Part shown: positions 1 to 8,395 of the stretch, piece by piece
How positions within the stretch are numbered: the first letter of the stretch is position 1
How the letters are laid out: every line of letters starts with the position of its first letter
Assembly: GCF_027853965.1 (NCBI RefSeq)
Contig: NZ_JAQGLB010000029.1
Span: 1-64,000, forward strand
DNA length: 64,000 bases
Direction of reading: 5' to 3'
Source of the DNA: Saccharopolyspora indica
GTDB taxonomy: Bacteria; Actinomycetota; Actinomycetes; Mycobacteriales; Pseudonocardiaceae
Position numbers and translations under genes: made by a program
Notes under the pieces: model-generated
The model's input: the letters and a program-made list of their open reading frames with translations, nothing else
Databases searched by the model: none
What the model was told of the DNA's origin: nothing

Positions 1-178
1 AACCCCGAAGGGGCGGCCGCCAGGCCGGGCTTGACATCCGGACCACAGCCCCCACAATCCACCAAACCACGGGGATGACCCCCACCACAACACAACAACA
101 TCAGTAACACGCACCTTGAAAACTCAAGAGTGAAACCACAAAAGCGAGCCGGGAGTCGGCCGAACCCGCGACACAACG
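1..178. other. non-coding start of window
   Basis: I see no convincing gene here. Positions 3-13 form a small CCCC/GGGG hairpin and positions 114-127 form a CTTGA-AAAC-TCAAG hairpin. Either could be part of a terminator for the minus-strand thioesterase gene that ends at 179. Confidence 0.3.
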
Positions 179-796
179 TCAACGAGGACGAGGCAGATGT
201 TTGGCGATGAACAACCCATCGGCAGACACGCAGACCTCGCCCCCAGCTGTGATCGAACCACGGGTAAAGATCTTCCGTCCGTCCACATCGGTCTGAACCC
301 CTGTGACGGTCAACGGCTCGAACAGCGGAGTCGGCCGGTGGTAGCGCAGTGTCAACTCCGCCGTCATACCGGAGAGCCCGGCCCAGTGGTTGGCCACCCC
401 GAGAGTGTGGTCGAGGATCAACGCCGAGATTCCGCCGTGCACATGACCGGGCGGCCCCTGGTACGGCAAACCGAGCGTCAGGACTCCACGCACCGAGCCG
501 TCGGACTGACCGGTCAGCTGCAGCGGCGGTGCGATCGCGTTCTCCGGACCGGTCACGGGATCGTGGCGGGTCGTGCCCTCCCCCGCCCACATGTCCACCA
601 TCCGCTCGTTCATCGCCGGTGCGTGCGCGTCGAGGTGGTCAGCCGCGGAGTTGAGCTGGTCGGCGATCCGGCTCATCTCCGCCGTCGATCCGCTTCCGGC
701 GCGCAACAGCGACGCGATCACCCGACGGGCTGCAGCGACCGCCGCGTCGACGCCGTCCTGGTGCGGATCGGCGGTCAGTTCCTGGGCCGCGGTCAT
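179..796 (-). CDS. PaaI-like hotdog-fold acyl-CoA thioesterase
   Basis: About 205 residues. The C-terminal half carries the hotdog thioesterase pattern of the 4HBT/PaaI family, including GPPGHVHGGISALILDHT, in which the HGG loop is the usual active-site region. The N-terminal third is an Ala-rich helical extension. I chose the ATG at 796 because it overlaps the stop of the upstream hydratase gene (ATGA, 793-796), which implies translational coupling; an upstream in-frame start would run deep into that gene. Family members hydrolyse acyl-CoA thioesters. Its place at the end of a side-chain beta-oxidation operon suggests release of CoA from a steroid or acyl intermediate, which is inference. 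Confidence 0.8.
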   Translation of the reverse strand: MTAAQELTADPHQDGVDAAVAAARRVIASLLRAGSGSTAEMSRIADQLNSAADHLDAHAPAMNERMVDMWAGEGTTRHDPVTGPENAIAPPLQLTGQSDGSVRGVLTLGLPYQGPPGHVHGGISALILDHTLGVANHWAGLSGMTAELTLRYHRPTPLFEPLTVTGVQTDVDGRKIFTRGSITAGGEVCVSADGLFIAKHLPRPR

Positions 797-1665
797 GCCG
801 TCACCTCCGCGGTCGCGTGGGTCAGCACCGGTGCGCCGTCGCGCTCCGGGCACGTCGAGCGGAGCGCGAGTCGATCGCTCTCGCGCCACACCTCGGTTCG
901 GATGGTTTCGCCGGGCAGCAGCGTTCCGGCGAATCGCGCGGAGAACACGCGCAGACGGGTGGCGTCGCCGTCGAGCAGTCCGTCCACGATCGCCTTCGCG
1001 ACCAGTCCGTAGGTCGCCAGGCCGTGCAGGATGGGCCGCTCGAAGCCCGCTGTGCGGGCGAATCCGGGATCGGCGTGCAGCGGGTTCATGTCGCCGTTGA
1101 GCCGGTAGCGCAGCGCCTGATCCGGTGCGGTGGGCGAGTTCAGCACCGCGTCCGGCTCGCGTTCCGGCAGTGCGGCGGAGACCTCCGGGCCGGGGTCACC
1201 GCCGAAGCCGCCTTCGCCGCGCGCCCAGATCTGCATGGTCGTCGTCCACAGCGCCGCACCGGTGTGGTCGACCGCGGTCGATTCGAGCACGATCAGCGCC
1301 GCTCTTCCCTTGTCCCGCACGGCGGTAACTCGGTTGCTGACCGTCGCCGTGCCGGATGCCGGGAGCGGGCAGTGCACTTCGAGTGCTTGGCCGGCGTGCA
1401 GGATCTTGCGGAGATCGACGTCGATACCGGGCAGCGCCAGGCCCGGTGCGCCGCGGTCACCCGCGGAGATCCCCTGCCCGGCCACCAGTGCGAAGGTGGG
1501 CAGCACCTGGAGGTTCGCCTCGTAGGTGTAGGGCAGTTCCGGTTCGACGTCGGCGCGGGCTCCGGCGCCGAGCGAGAGGTGGTAGAGCAGCACATCGCGC
1601 CGCGTCCACGCGATCTCGCGCGTCGTGGGTGGGGCCGCCAGCGCCGCGGCTGGGTCGATCGCCAT
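793..1665 (-). CDS. MaoC-type (R)-specific enoyl-CoA hydratase 2, double hotdog
   Basis: 290 residues with an N-terminal degenerate hotdog domain and a C-terminal MaoC domain containing the hydratase-2 motif (LNGDMNPLHADP followed by AGFERPILHG), which carries the catalytic Asp/His pair. Proteins of this architecture hydrate 2-enoyl-CoAs, including the C24 steroid enoyl-CoA in actinobacterial cholesterol and cholate side-chain degradation. The ATG at 1665 has an AGGAGAG ribosome-binding site. It lies directly downstream of the acyl-CoA dehydrogenase and thiolase genes on the same strand, so dehydrogenase, hydratase and thiolase steps are grouped. The exact steroid substrate is inferred from this context. 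Confidence 0.85.
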   Translation of the reverse strand: MAIDPAAALAAPPTTREIAWTRRDVLLYHLSLGAGARADVEPELPYTYEANLQVLPTFALVAGQGISAGDRGAPGLALPGIDVDLRKILHAGQALEVHCPLPASGTATVSNRVTAVRDKGRAALIVLESTAVDHTGAALWTTTMQIWARGEGGFGGDPGPEVSAALPEREPDAVLNSPTAPDQALRYRLNGDMNPLHADPGFARTAGFERPILHGLATYGLVAKAIVDGLLDGDATRLRVFSARFAGTLLPGETIRTEVWRESDRLALRSTCPERDGAPVLTHATAEVTA

Positions 1666-1705
1666 CTTCGCGTTCTCTCCTGTGTCATCGGGTTTCGCGC
1701 CGGGT

Positions 1706-1765
1706 GTCGATCTCGCGCGAAATCGACCGTCACCCGGGTGCGCGTCGATTTCGTACGAGATCGAC
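1706..1765. promoter_or_regulatory. paired inverted repeat between acyl-CoA dehydrogenase and hydratase genes
   Basis: Two 22-bp boxes, at 1706-1727 and 1744-1765, each begin GTCGAT and end ATCGAC. Each box is itself a near-palindrome, and the second is almost the reverse complement of the first. Together they could form a long hairpin (attenuator or terminator) or two operator sites 38 bp apart. Which one is not decidable from sequence. Confidence 0.45.
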
Positions 1766-1796
1766 CAGGCTCCGGGGGACGGCCGGTGGGGCGGGG

Positions 1797-3995
1797 TCAG
1801 GGTTTGGGATGGGGTTCCGGGTCTCTGGGCAGGCCGAGGAGCCGTTCGCCGATGATGTTGAGCTGGACCTCGGTGGTGCCGCCGGCTATCGACAGGCACC
1901 GGGTGTTGAGGAACTTCCAGGTCGCGGTGGGGGCACCCGTGTCCGGGCGGTGGTGGTCGGCGTGCAGCGCCGCCGGCCCCTGCCACTCCATGGCGGTTTC
2001 CCACACCTGCTGGACGTGCTCCACCCCGAGGAACTTGGCGATGGAGGACTCCGCGCCGGGCTGTTGCCCGCTCAGCGAGCGGATCGTCTGGCGCAGGCCG
2101 AGCAGCGCGCCCGCTTGGGCGTCGGCGAGGATCTGCCCCAGCACCGCGAGGCGGTGGTCGTCCGCTCGTGCGGCCGCCAGTTCCAGCAGCGCTTCGCCGC
2201 CCGCCCCCAGCGAGGAGTCCTGGGAGAGGGCGACCCGTTCGTTGGCCAGGGTGGTGCGGGCCAGCTTCCAGCCGTCGCCGGGCCGGGCGACCAGCATGTC
2301 GTCGGGCACGAAGACGTCGTCGAGGAACACCTCGTTGAACAGCGCCTCGCCGGTGAGCTCGCGCAGCGGTCGGATGGTGATGCCCGGGCTGTCCATGTCG
2401 AGCAGGAAGTAGGACAGCCCCTTGTGCTTGGGCGCGTCCTGGTCGGTCCGGGCCAGCAGGATGCCGTAGTGCGCCTCGGTGGCCATCGAGGTCCACACCT
2501 TCTGGCCGTTGATCTTCCAGCCGCCCTCGACCTTCTCGGCCCTGGTGGCCAGGCCGGCCAGGTCGGATCCCGCGCCGGGCTCGGAGAACAGCTGGCACCA
2601 GGTGATGTCCCCGCGCAGGCTGGCGGGCAGGAACCGGCGCTGCTGCTCCTCGTCGCCGTGCCGGATCAGCGTCGGCACCACCCAGTTCCCGATCACCATG
2701 TCGTGCGCCCTGATCTGCGCGGTCCGCATTTCCTCGGCGATGGTGAGCTGCTCGACCGCGTCGGCACCGCGGCCCCACGGTTTCGGCAGGTGCGGCGCCG
2801 TGTAGCCGCGCTCGGCGAGGTAGCCGATCCGCTCCTCCTCCGGCAGCGCAACGGCTTCGGCGAGCTCGGCGCGGACCGCCGCCCGGATCTCCGCCGCCTC
2901 CGGTGGCAGGTCCACCGTCACCTCGCGGCGGACACCGCCGAGCGCCAGCCGCGCCACCCGCTGGTGCCAGTGCGCGGTCGAGCCCAGCAGCAGGCGCGAG
3001 GTCTGCGCACGGCGCAGGTGGAGCCCGGCGTCGTGCTCCCAGGTGAACCCGATGCCGCCGAGGACCTGGATGCAGTCCTTCGCGGTGCTGAACCCGGCCT
3101 CGACGCAGGTAGCTCCCGCGACCGTGGCGGCAAGGACCACTTCCTGCGCCGCATCCCGGGCGTCGTGCGCGCGAGCCGCGTCCCAGGCGCAGGCGCGCGC
3201 GGCCTCGGTGCGGGCCAGCATCCGCGCGCAGCGGTGCTTGACGCCCTGGAACTGCCCGATCGGACGGCCGAACTGCTCGCGCACGCCGGCGTATTCCGCG
3301 GCTGTCGCGGTGCACCAGTCGGCGATGCCACAGGCCTCGGCGGCGAACAGGATCGCCGCCAGGTCGTGGGGCCGGTCGGCCGGGATGTCGAGGACGTCCG
3401 CAGCGGGCACGGGCACCCCGGCCAGCGTCACGGTGGCGAGCCGCCGGGTGAGGTCGTGGCTCGGTGCCTCGCTCACCTCGACCGCAGAGCCCGGCAGCAC
3501 CACCCAGGAATCCGCACCGACCCGGAGGACGAGCACGTCCGCGAGGTGTGCGCCGAGCACCGGCACAGCGGATCCGGACACGAGCAGGCCGCCGTCTTCG
3601 GCGCGCTCGGCGGTGAGGCCCTCGCCGAGTCCGACCGCGCCGGTAGCCGAACCGTCGGCCAGCACCGCCAGGTGCTCGTGGTGCCCGGCCTCCAGCAGCA
3701 CCGCGCTGGCGAGCACGGTCGGCAGGAACGGTCCCGGCGCCATGTTGCGGCCGAGTTCCTCCAGGACGACCGCGAGTTCGAGCAGTCCGAAGCCCGCGCC
3801 GCCGACAGATTCCGGCAGGTGCAGTCCGAACAGGCCCTGCTCGGCCAGCTGCGCCCAGAACGGCGGCAGCTGCTCGGTCTTCGCATCGACCGCGGCGCGC
3901 ACCTCGGTCTCGGTGATGTGCCGTCCCGCGAAAGCCCGCACCGAGTCCCGCAGGTCCCGGTGCTCTTCGCTCAACCCCAAGGTTTCCCGTGCCAT
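1797..3995 (-). CDS. fused two-domain acyl-CoA dehydrogenase (FadE34/ChsE3-like)
   Basis: 732 residues, about twice the usual acyl-CoA dehydrogenase length. The first acyl-CoA dehydrogenase-like half spans roughly residues 1-360 and the second 375-732. The second half shows the FAD/substrate signatures WCQLFSEPGAGSDLAGL and KVWTSMA, and ends with the IAGGTTEVQLNIIGERLLG motif typical of the family. Mycobacterial FadE34, which dehydrogenates C5 steroid side-chain CoA esters, has this tandem architecture, whereas most steroid ACADs are alpha2beta2 heterotetramers from two genes. The gene starts 1 bp after the thiolase stop, so the two are co-translated. Substrate assignment rests on architecture and neighbours. 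Confidence 0.88.
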   Translation of the reverse strand: MARETLGLSEEHRDLRDSVRAFAGRHITETEVRAAVDAKTEQLPPFWAQLAEQGLFGLHLPESVGGAGFGLLELAVVLEELGRNMAPGPFLPTVLASAVLLEAGHHEHLAVLADGSATGAVGLGEGLTAERAEDGGLLVSGSAVPVLGAHLADVLVLRVGADSWVVLPGSAVEVSEAPSHDLTRRLATVTLAGVPVPAADVLDIPADRPHDLAAILFAAEACGIADWCTATAAEYAGVREQFGRPIGQFQGVKHRCARMLARTEAARACAWDAARAHDARDAAQEVVLAATVAGATCVEAGFSTAKDCIQVLGGIGFTWEHDAGLHLRRAQTSRLLLGSTAHWHQRVARLALGGVRREVTVDLPPEAAEIRAAVRAELAEAVALPEEERIGYLAERGYTAPHLPKPWGRGADAVEQLTIAEEMRTAQIRAHDMVIGNWVVPTLIRHGDEEQQRRFLPASLRGDITWCQLFSEPGAGSDLAGLATRAEKVEGGWKINGQKVWTSMATEAHYGILLARTDQDAPKHKGLSYFLLDMDSPGITIRPLRELTGEALFNEVFLDDVFVPDDMLVARPGDGWKLARTTLANERVALSQDSSLGAGGEALLELAAARADDHRLAVLGQILADAQAGALLGLRQTIRSLSGQQPGAESSIAKFLGVEHVQQVWETAMEWQGPAALHADHHRPDTGAPTATWKFLNTRCLSIAGGTTEVQLNIIGERLLGLPRDPEPHPKP

Positions 3996-3996
3996 C

Positions 3997-5115
3997 TCAG
4001 ATCCGTTCGACGATGGTTGCGGTGGCGTGCGCGCCGCCGGCGCACATGGTGATCAGCGCGGTGGAGCGGTCGCTGCGCTCCAGTTCGTGGACGGCCTGGG
4101 TGATCAGCCGGGCACCGGTGGAACCGACGGCGTGGCCCAGCGCGATCGCACCGCCGTTGACGTTGACCTTGTCCATGTCGGCCTCGTGCACCTGCGCCCA
4201 CGACAGCACGACGGAGGCGAACGCCTCGTTGATCTCCACCAGGTCGATGTCGCCGAGCTTCATGCCCGCTTTCGCCAGCACGTGCTCGGTCGCGCGCACG
4301 GGACCGTCGAGGTGGTAGTACGGGTCGGCCCCCACCATCCCGGAGGCGACGATCCGGGCTCTCGGCCGCAGGCCCTCGGCTTCGGCCCGCTCCCGGTTCA
4401 TCAGCAGCACGGCCGCCGCCCCGTCGCTGATCTGCGAGGAGTTGCCCGCGGTGTGGATGCCGTCGGGGATGACCGGGTTGAGCCCGGCCAGCGCCTCGGC
4501 CGTGGTGTCGCGCAGGCCCTGGTCGCGGGTCACTTGGCCGATGGGGATGAGCTGGCCGTCGAAGCGCCCTTCCGCCCAGGCGGCCGCCGCCTTCCGCTGG
4601 GAGGCGAGGCCGAGCGCGTCGGCGTCGGCGCGCGTGATGCCGCGGTGGCGCGCGATCCGCTCGGCGGCGGTGAACTGGTCGGGCAGGTCGATCGTCCAGG
4701 AGTCCGGCACCGGCAGCCCGGTGTCCGGGGCCAGCGCCGCGCCGAGGAAGACGCGGCTCATCGACTCCACGCCGCAGCCGATCCCGATGTCGATGGTGCC
4801 GCCGGCGATCAGCCCGGCCACCAGGTGCACGGCCTGCTGGGACGAACCGCAGGCGCAGTCGACGGTGGTGCACGCGGTGCCGTGCGGCAGGCCCGCGTGC
4901 AGCCAGGCGTTGCGGGTGACGTTGTTGGACTGCTCGCCGACCTGGGTCACGCAGCCGCCGACGACCTGGTCGACCTGCGCCGGGTCCAGTCCGGCTCGCG
5001 CGAGCACACCTCGCTGGGCGTGCCCGAGCAGCTCCGCCGGGTGCAGCCCGGACAGCGCGCCGGAGCGCTTCCCGACCGGTGTGCGACCGGCCTCGACGAT
5101 GACGGCTTCGGGCAT
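3997..5115 (-). CDS. fadA5: FadA5-like acetyl-CoA acetyltransferase (steroid thiolase)
   Basis: 372 residues. It has the thiolase nucleophile in VDCACGSSQQA (Cys89), the NEAFASVVLSWA motif, the catalytic His in GHAVGSTG (the usual GHP is GHA here) and the second catalytic Cys in MCAGGA. Long stretches such as GGCVTQVGEQSNN and SSQISDGAAAVL match what I remember of mycobacterial FadA5, the thiolase that removes acetyl- or propionyl-CoA from the steroid side chain. The ATG at 5115 follows a strong GGAGGGG site; the longer upstream reading lacks one. First gene of a minus-strand operon with the fused dehydrogenase, hydratase and thioesterase, and divergent from the Hsd4A-like gene. Confidence 0.88.
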   Translation of the reverse strand: MPEAVIVEAGRTPVGKRSGALSGLHPAELLGHAQRGVLARAGLDPAQVDQVVGGCVTQVGEQSNNVTRNAWLHAGLPHGTACTTVDCACGSSQQAVHLVAGLIAGGTIDIGIGCGVESMSRVFLGAALAPDTGLPVPDSWTIDLPDQFTAAERIARHRGITRADADALGLASQRKAAAAWAEGRFDGQLIPIGQVTRDQGLRDTTAEALAGLNPVIPDGIHTAGNSSQISDGAAAVLLMNRERAEAEGLRPRARIVASGMVGADPYYHLDGPVRATEHVLAKAGMKLGDIDLVEINEAFASVVLSWAQVHEADMDKVNVNGGAIALGHAVGSTGARLITQAVHELERSDRSTALITMCAGGAHATATIVERI

Positions 5116-5157
5116 CTGCTCCCCTCCTTCGGGTGCGAGGCGGCGAAACCCCGCACT

Positions 5158-5264
5158 ACTAGAATTCGTTATCCATCGCATCCAACCGGCTTTTGACGTC
5201 GTCTTGCTGCGTCATACCCACTCAGCGGGACAGCGCAGGATCGAAAAAGAGAACGAATACTAGC
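5158..5264. promoter_or_regulatory. inverted AACGAATNCTAG boxes in thiolase/SDR divergent promoter
   Basis: The box AACGAAT-N-CTAG occurs on the minus strand at 5158-5172 and on the plus strand at 5250-5264, matching at 12 of 15 positions. Each reads toward the gene it precedes. The plus-strand copy overlaps the proposed -10 hexamer TAGCTT (5261-5266), a typical repressor position. The nearby KstR-like TetR gene is a candidate binder, by inference. Confidence 0.45.
5216..5230 (+). promoter_or_regulatory. steroid-region palindrome site 1 (hsd4A-like promoter)
   Basis: ACCCACTCAGCGGGA matches TCCCGNTSANCGGGA except in the first position and one arm base. Its end is 31 bp before a candidate -10 TAGCTT (5261-5266) and 73 bp before the ATG at 5303. 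Confidence 0.6.
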
Positions 5265-5302
5265 TTCGGGCGGCAGTCGATCGTCGGACGAAGGAGGACG
5301 CG

Positions 5303-6232
5303 ATGGGTGGCAGCACGCTGGAGGGCCGCACCGCGGTCGTGACCGGTGCCGGGGCCGGGCTCGGGCGCGCCGAAGCGCTCGCGCTGGCCGCGCAGGGCGC
5401 CAACGTGGTCGTCAACGACATGGGCCCGGCGGCGGACGGCGTCGTGGCGGAGATCAAGGCCGCGGGCGGCGACGCGGTGGCGGTGACCGGTGACGTCGGC
5501 GAGTGGGCAACCGGTGACCGGCTGGTGGAGGCGGCGGTGGACACCTTCGGCAGCCTGGACGTGGTGGTGAACAACGCGGGCGTCCTGCGGGACACGATGC
5601 TGTTCAACCTCACCGAGCGGGACTGGGACGACGTCATCCACGTGCACCTCAAGGGGCACGCGTCGGTTTCGCGCGCGGCGGCTGTGCACTGGCGCAACGC
5701 CAGCAAGGCGGCGGGCGGCCCGGTCTACGGCCGCATCGTGAACACCACGTCGGAGGCGTTCCTGTTCGGCGCCGCCGGGCAGCCGAACTACTCGGCGGCC
5801 AAGGCGGGCATCACCGCCCTGACCCTCTCCAGCGCGCAAGGGCTGTCCCGGTACGGAGTGCGCACCAACGCGATCTGCCCGCGGGCGCGCACCGACATGA
5901 CGGCCCACGTCTTCAGCGCCGACCCCAGCGGCGGTGAGCTGGACATCCTGGCCCCGGAGCGGGTCGGCACCTTCGCGGCCTACCTGGCATCACCGGCGGC
6001 GGAGGAGATCAACGGTCAGGTCTTCGTGGTCTACGGCGACATGGTGGCGCTGCTGGCCCCGCCCACGGTGGAGCGGAAGTTCACCGCGGCGACGGGGGCC
6101 TTCAGCGTCGACGAGCTCGACGACAACCTCACGCCGTACTTCTCCGGCCGGAAGCCGCACCAGACCTACGCGGCCTACAGCGTCGCGGAGCTGGACACCA
6201 CGGGAATCCAGAACATCGCATCCCGCAAGTGA
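5303..6232 (+). CDS. hsd4A: Hsd4A-like short-chain 3-hydroxyacyl-CoA/17beta-hydroxysteroid dehydrogenase
   Basis: 309 residues: a classical SDR with TGAGAGLGRAEA as the nucleotide-binding glycine motif (residues 14-25), NNAG at 90-93, and catalytic Ser150, Tyr163 and Lys167 (YSAAK). The C-terminal extension of about 50 residues beyond a usual 250-residue SDR matches the length of the N-terminal domain of peroxisomal multifunctional enzyme 2, the group that contains mycobacterial Hsd4A. That enzyme oxidises the 22-hydroxyacyl-CoA of the steroid side chain, the step between the MaoC hydratase and the thiolase encoded divergently. GGAGG precedes the ATG. It has its own promoter with an upstream palindrome. 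Confidence 0.83.
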   Translation: MGGSTLEGRTAVVTGAGAGLGRAEALALAAQGANVVVNDMGPAADGVVAEIKAAGGDAVAVTGDVGEWATGDRLVEAAVDTFGSLDVVVNNAGVLRDTMLFNLTERDWDDVIHVHLKGHASVSRAAAVHWRNASKAAGGPVYGRIVNTTSEAFLFGAAGQPNYSAAKAGITALTLSSAQGLSRYGVRTNAICPRARTDMTAHVFSADPSGGELDILAPERVGTFAAYLASPAAEEINGQVFVVYGDMVALLAPPTVERKFTAATGAFSVDELDDNLTPYFSGRKPHQTYAAYSVAELDTTGIQNIASRK

Positions 6233-6236
6233 CCGG

Positions 6237-6845
6237 CTAGGCGTTGGAGCGGGCGGCGAGGAGGAGACCGCAGGCCAGGCGGATCTCCTCCTCCACGTCG
6301 GCCATGGACAGGCGGCCGTTGAGCGCCGAGCTCAGCATTCCGTACCAGCACTCGATGACCAGGCTCACCAGGCGGATGTCCCGGGCCGTCGGGCTTTCGA
6401 TGCCCAGCATCCGCAGCACCGCGTCCTGCATCAGCTTGTCGATGCGGATCGCTTCGTTGACCGTCGCGGCGTTGGCCTGGACGTTGGACTGCATCATCGC
6501 GCTGGCCAGCAGCGGGCGGCTCAGCAGCTTCCGGCTGGAGCGCAGCAGCAGATCGCACACCGCCTCGACCGGGTCCTGGCCTGGCCGCGGCGGGCGGGCC
6601 AGCCCGTCCAGCTGCTCCACCTGCTCGGCCATCACGGCGGTGAACAGGTGCGTCTTCGAGGGGAAGTAGCGGTACAGCGTGGCGATCGCGACGCCGGCTT
6701 CCTTCGCCACGTCCTGCATCTGCACGCGGTCGAGCCCTCGCTCGGTGGCGAGGCTCGCGGCGGCGCGCAGGATCCGGCGCTGGCGCGCCTTCTGCTCCTG
6801 CGAGCTGGGCTCCGCGGGCGGCCTGGCCTCGGCGATTCTGGGCAC
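6237..6845 (-). CDS. TetR-family repressor, KstR-like
   Basis: 202 residues. The N-terminal HTH spans about residues 40-64 (VQMQDVAKEAGVAIATLYRYFPSK) after a charged QKARQRR lead-in, followed by an all-helical ligand domain. The HTH and the spacing that follows closely resemble KstR, the TetR repressor of cholesterol catabolism in mycobacteria and rhodococci, which responds to steroid CoA thioesters. It ends 4 bp past the convergent SDR gene. A control role for the steroid genes is likely from location, but I see no classical KstR operator, so its DNA site here may differ. Confidence 0.8.
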   Translation of the reverse strand: MPRIAEARPPAEPSSQEQKARQRRILRAAASLATERGLDRVQMQDVAKEAGVAIATLYRYFPSKTHLFTAVMAEQVEQLDGLARPPRPGQDPVEAVCDLLLRSSRKLLSRPLLASAMMQSNVQANAATVNEAIRIDKLMQDAVLRMLGIESPTARDIRLVSLVIECWYGMLSSALNGRLSMADVEEEIRLACGLLLAARSNA

Positions 6846-6914
6846 CTGTTCCCCCTCGGTCGATCCGGTTGCGCCCTGATTGTGCGGGTCGCCTGGTCGC
6901 CGTCCTGGCCAATT

Positions 6915-6929
6915 TACCGCTCACCGGGA
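6915..6929 (-). promoter_or_regulatory. steroid-region palindrome site 2 (TetR promoter)
   Basis: On the minus strand TCCCGGTGAGCGGTA fits the 15-bp consensus except near its 3' arm. It ends 70 bp before the TetR start and 31 bp before CACAAT (6884-6879), a possible -10. Confidence 0.5.
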
Positions 6930-6958
6930 CGGGCCGCGCCGCCCGCCGCGTCCTGTGC

Positions 6959-8122
6959 TCAGACCAGCGTGTCCTCGACGGGCAGGTCGAACTCCCCCTT
7001 GCCGTACAGCGCGAGCGCGCGCTGCGCGTCGTTGGCCACGTGCACGCTGCCCGCGTGCGCGTCGCGCCAGGCCCGTTCGACCGGGTTGCCCCGTCGCAGC
7101 GAGTTCCCGCCCGCGCTCTGGAAGAGCAGGTCGATCGCCCCCACCGCGCGCTCGGTGGCGCGCACCTGGTCACGGCGGGTGCGCAGCCGCAGCTCCGCCG
7201 GGATCTCCGCGCCGCGCAGCGCGTGCTCGTAGAGCTCGGTGATGTTGCGGTCCAGCTGCAGGACCGCCGCGTCGATCTCCGATGCCGCGCGCGCCACCGC
7301 CACCTGCGCGCCCTGGTCCTCCACGAAGCGGCCACCGCCGAGGCTCAGCCGCACCCGATCGCGCATGGTCGAGACGTAGTTCGCGTAGCTGCCCGCCACC
7401 ACACCGACGACGGGTGCCGCGACAGCCGTGGTGAACACAGCACCGAACGGCATCGCGTACAGCGGTCCCCGGTTCACCGCCCGGCCGGGGCCGCGCAGCT
7501 GCGCGATGTCGTAGTTGCGGACGATCCGGTGGTCGGGCACGAACGCCTTGTCCACGACGACGTCGTTGCTGCCGGTGCCCCGCAAGCCCACCGGGTCCCA
7601 CACGTCGAGCACCTGGAAGTCCTCGCGGGGCACCAGGACGCTGAGGAAGTCGACCGGCCGCCCGCCGTCGCCGACGACCAGTCCGCCGAGCAGCGCCCAG
7701 CTCGCGTGATCACAGCCGGAGGCGAAGCTCCACCGGCCGGTGAGCACGCATCCGCCGTCGACTGCGCGGAGTCGTCCGATGGGTGCGTACGAGGAGCAGA
7801 TCAGCACGTCCGGGCCACCGGCCCAGACGTCTTCCTGGGCTTCGCCGGGGAACAGGCCGACGTGCCACGGGTGCACGCCGAGCACCGAGAGCACCCAGCC
7901 GGTGGAGCCGCACACCGCGGACACCTCGCGGACGGCTTCGTAGAACTGCGCCGGATCGCCTTCCAGGCCGCCGAACCGCGCCGGTTGCAGCATCCGGAAA
8001 GCACCGATCGAAACCAGGTCGGCCACCGTCTCTTCCGGCAGCCGCCGGGACTCCTCCGCATCGCGAGCGCGCTCCGCGATCGCCGGTAGCACCTCGCGGA
8101 TCCGTTCCAGCACGTCGGTCAC
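6959..8122 (-). CDS. flavin-dependent monooxygenase, HsaA paralogue
   Basis: 387 residues with the group D flavin monooxygenase (acyl-CoA dehydrogenase) fold. Motifs shared with the HsaA gene at 11387-12571 include MLQPARFGG, CGSTGWV, GVHPW, WDPVGLRGTGSNDVVV and SAGGNSLRRGNPVERAWRDAHAG. HsaA, with the reductase HsaB, 4-hydroxylates the phenolic A-ring of 3-HSA. This second copy is clearly diverged and may act on another phenolic steroid or side-chain variant. The GTG at 8122 uses the GGAGAGGCGG Shine-Dalgarno supplied by the leader repeat immediately upstream. Confidence 0.8.
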   Translation of the reverse strand: MTDVLERIREVLPAIAERARDAEESRRLPEETVADLVSIGAFRMLQPARFGGLEGDPAQFYEAVREVSAVCGSTGWVLSVLGVHPWHVGLFPGEAQEDVWAGGPDVLICSSYAPIGRLRAVDGGCVLTGRWSFASGCDHASWALLGGLVVGDGGRPVDFLSVLVPREDFQVLDVWDPVGLRGTGSNDVVVDKAFVPDHRIVRNYDIAQLRGPGRAVNRGPLYAMPFGAVFTTAVAAPVVGVVAGSYANYVSTMRDRVRLSLGGGRFVEDQGAQVAVARAASEIDAAVLQLDRNITELYEHALRGAEIPAELRLRTRRDQVRATERAVGAIDLLFQSAGGNSLRRGNPVERAWRDAHAGSVHVANDAQRALALYGKGEFDLPVEDTLV

Positions 8123-8128
8123 GCTCCC

Positions 8129-8235
8129 CCGCCTCTCCGTGTTTTTCAGTGGTGGTTGCGTTCTGGATTGATCTCACTTTTTGCGGTTTCTTGGGGCTGG
8201 GTTGATTCACGGTCCCCTGAGGTGCGGTTGAGCAG
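8129..8235 (-). repeat. leader repeat, copy 1
   Basis: About 107 bp, running on the minus strand from CTGCTCAACCGCACC to GGAGAGGCGGG just before the GTG at 8122. The core blocks CAGGGGACCGTGA, CAACCACCACTGAAAA and GGAGAGGCGG are shared with four other copies in this window. Confidence 0.85.
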
Positions 8236-8305
8236 CACTCCAGCTGGCACAAGAGATGTCACGCCGCCATCGTGCGGCCCGGTCGGACACCAGGCCGCTG
8301 GGAGG

Positions 8306-8320
8306 TACCGGTGAGTGGGA
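8306..8320 (+). promoter_or_regulatory. steroid-region palindrome site 3 (kshA promoter)
   Basis: TACCGGTGAGTGGGA, ending 31 bp before the candidate -10 TAACTT (8351-8356) and 75 bp before the kshA ATG. Site 9 (21893-21907) has the identical 15 bases. Confidence 0.65.
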
Positions 8321-8395
8321 TCACCGGCAGTTCCGGCCGCCGCGGGCACCTAACTTCGCCGCCAGACCCGCTGCCCACCGGAAGGGACGACGAGC

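Noticed and set aside
1..178. Possible RNA gene at the window edge
   Set aside because: Only two short hairpins are visible and no tRNA, tmRNA or other RNA signature can be recognised.
793..3315. Single 840-codon minus-strand frame
   Set aside because: Only its last 290 codons code (the MaoC hydratase). The earlier part is an out-of-frame reading of the acyl-CoA dehydrogenase.
1356..4052. Long plus-strand open frame opposite the fused acyl-CoA dehydrogenase
   Set aside because: Antisense of a gene with clear family motifs; the frame has no recognisable domain and no ribosome-binding site.
3043..5196. Long plus-strand frame opposite the dehydrogenase and thiolase
   Set aside because: Ser/Arg/Ala-rich shadow of two well-supported minus-strand genes.
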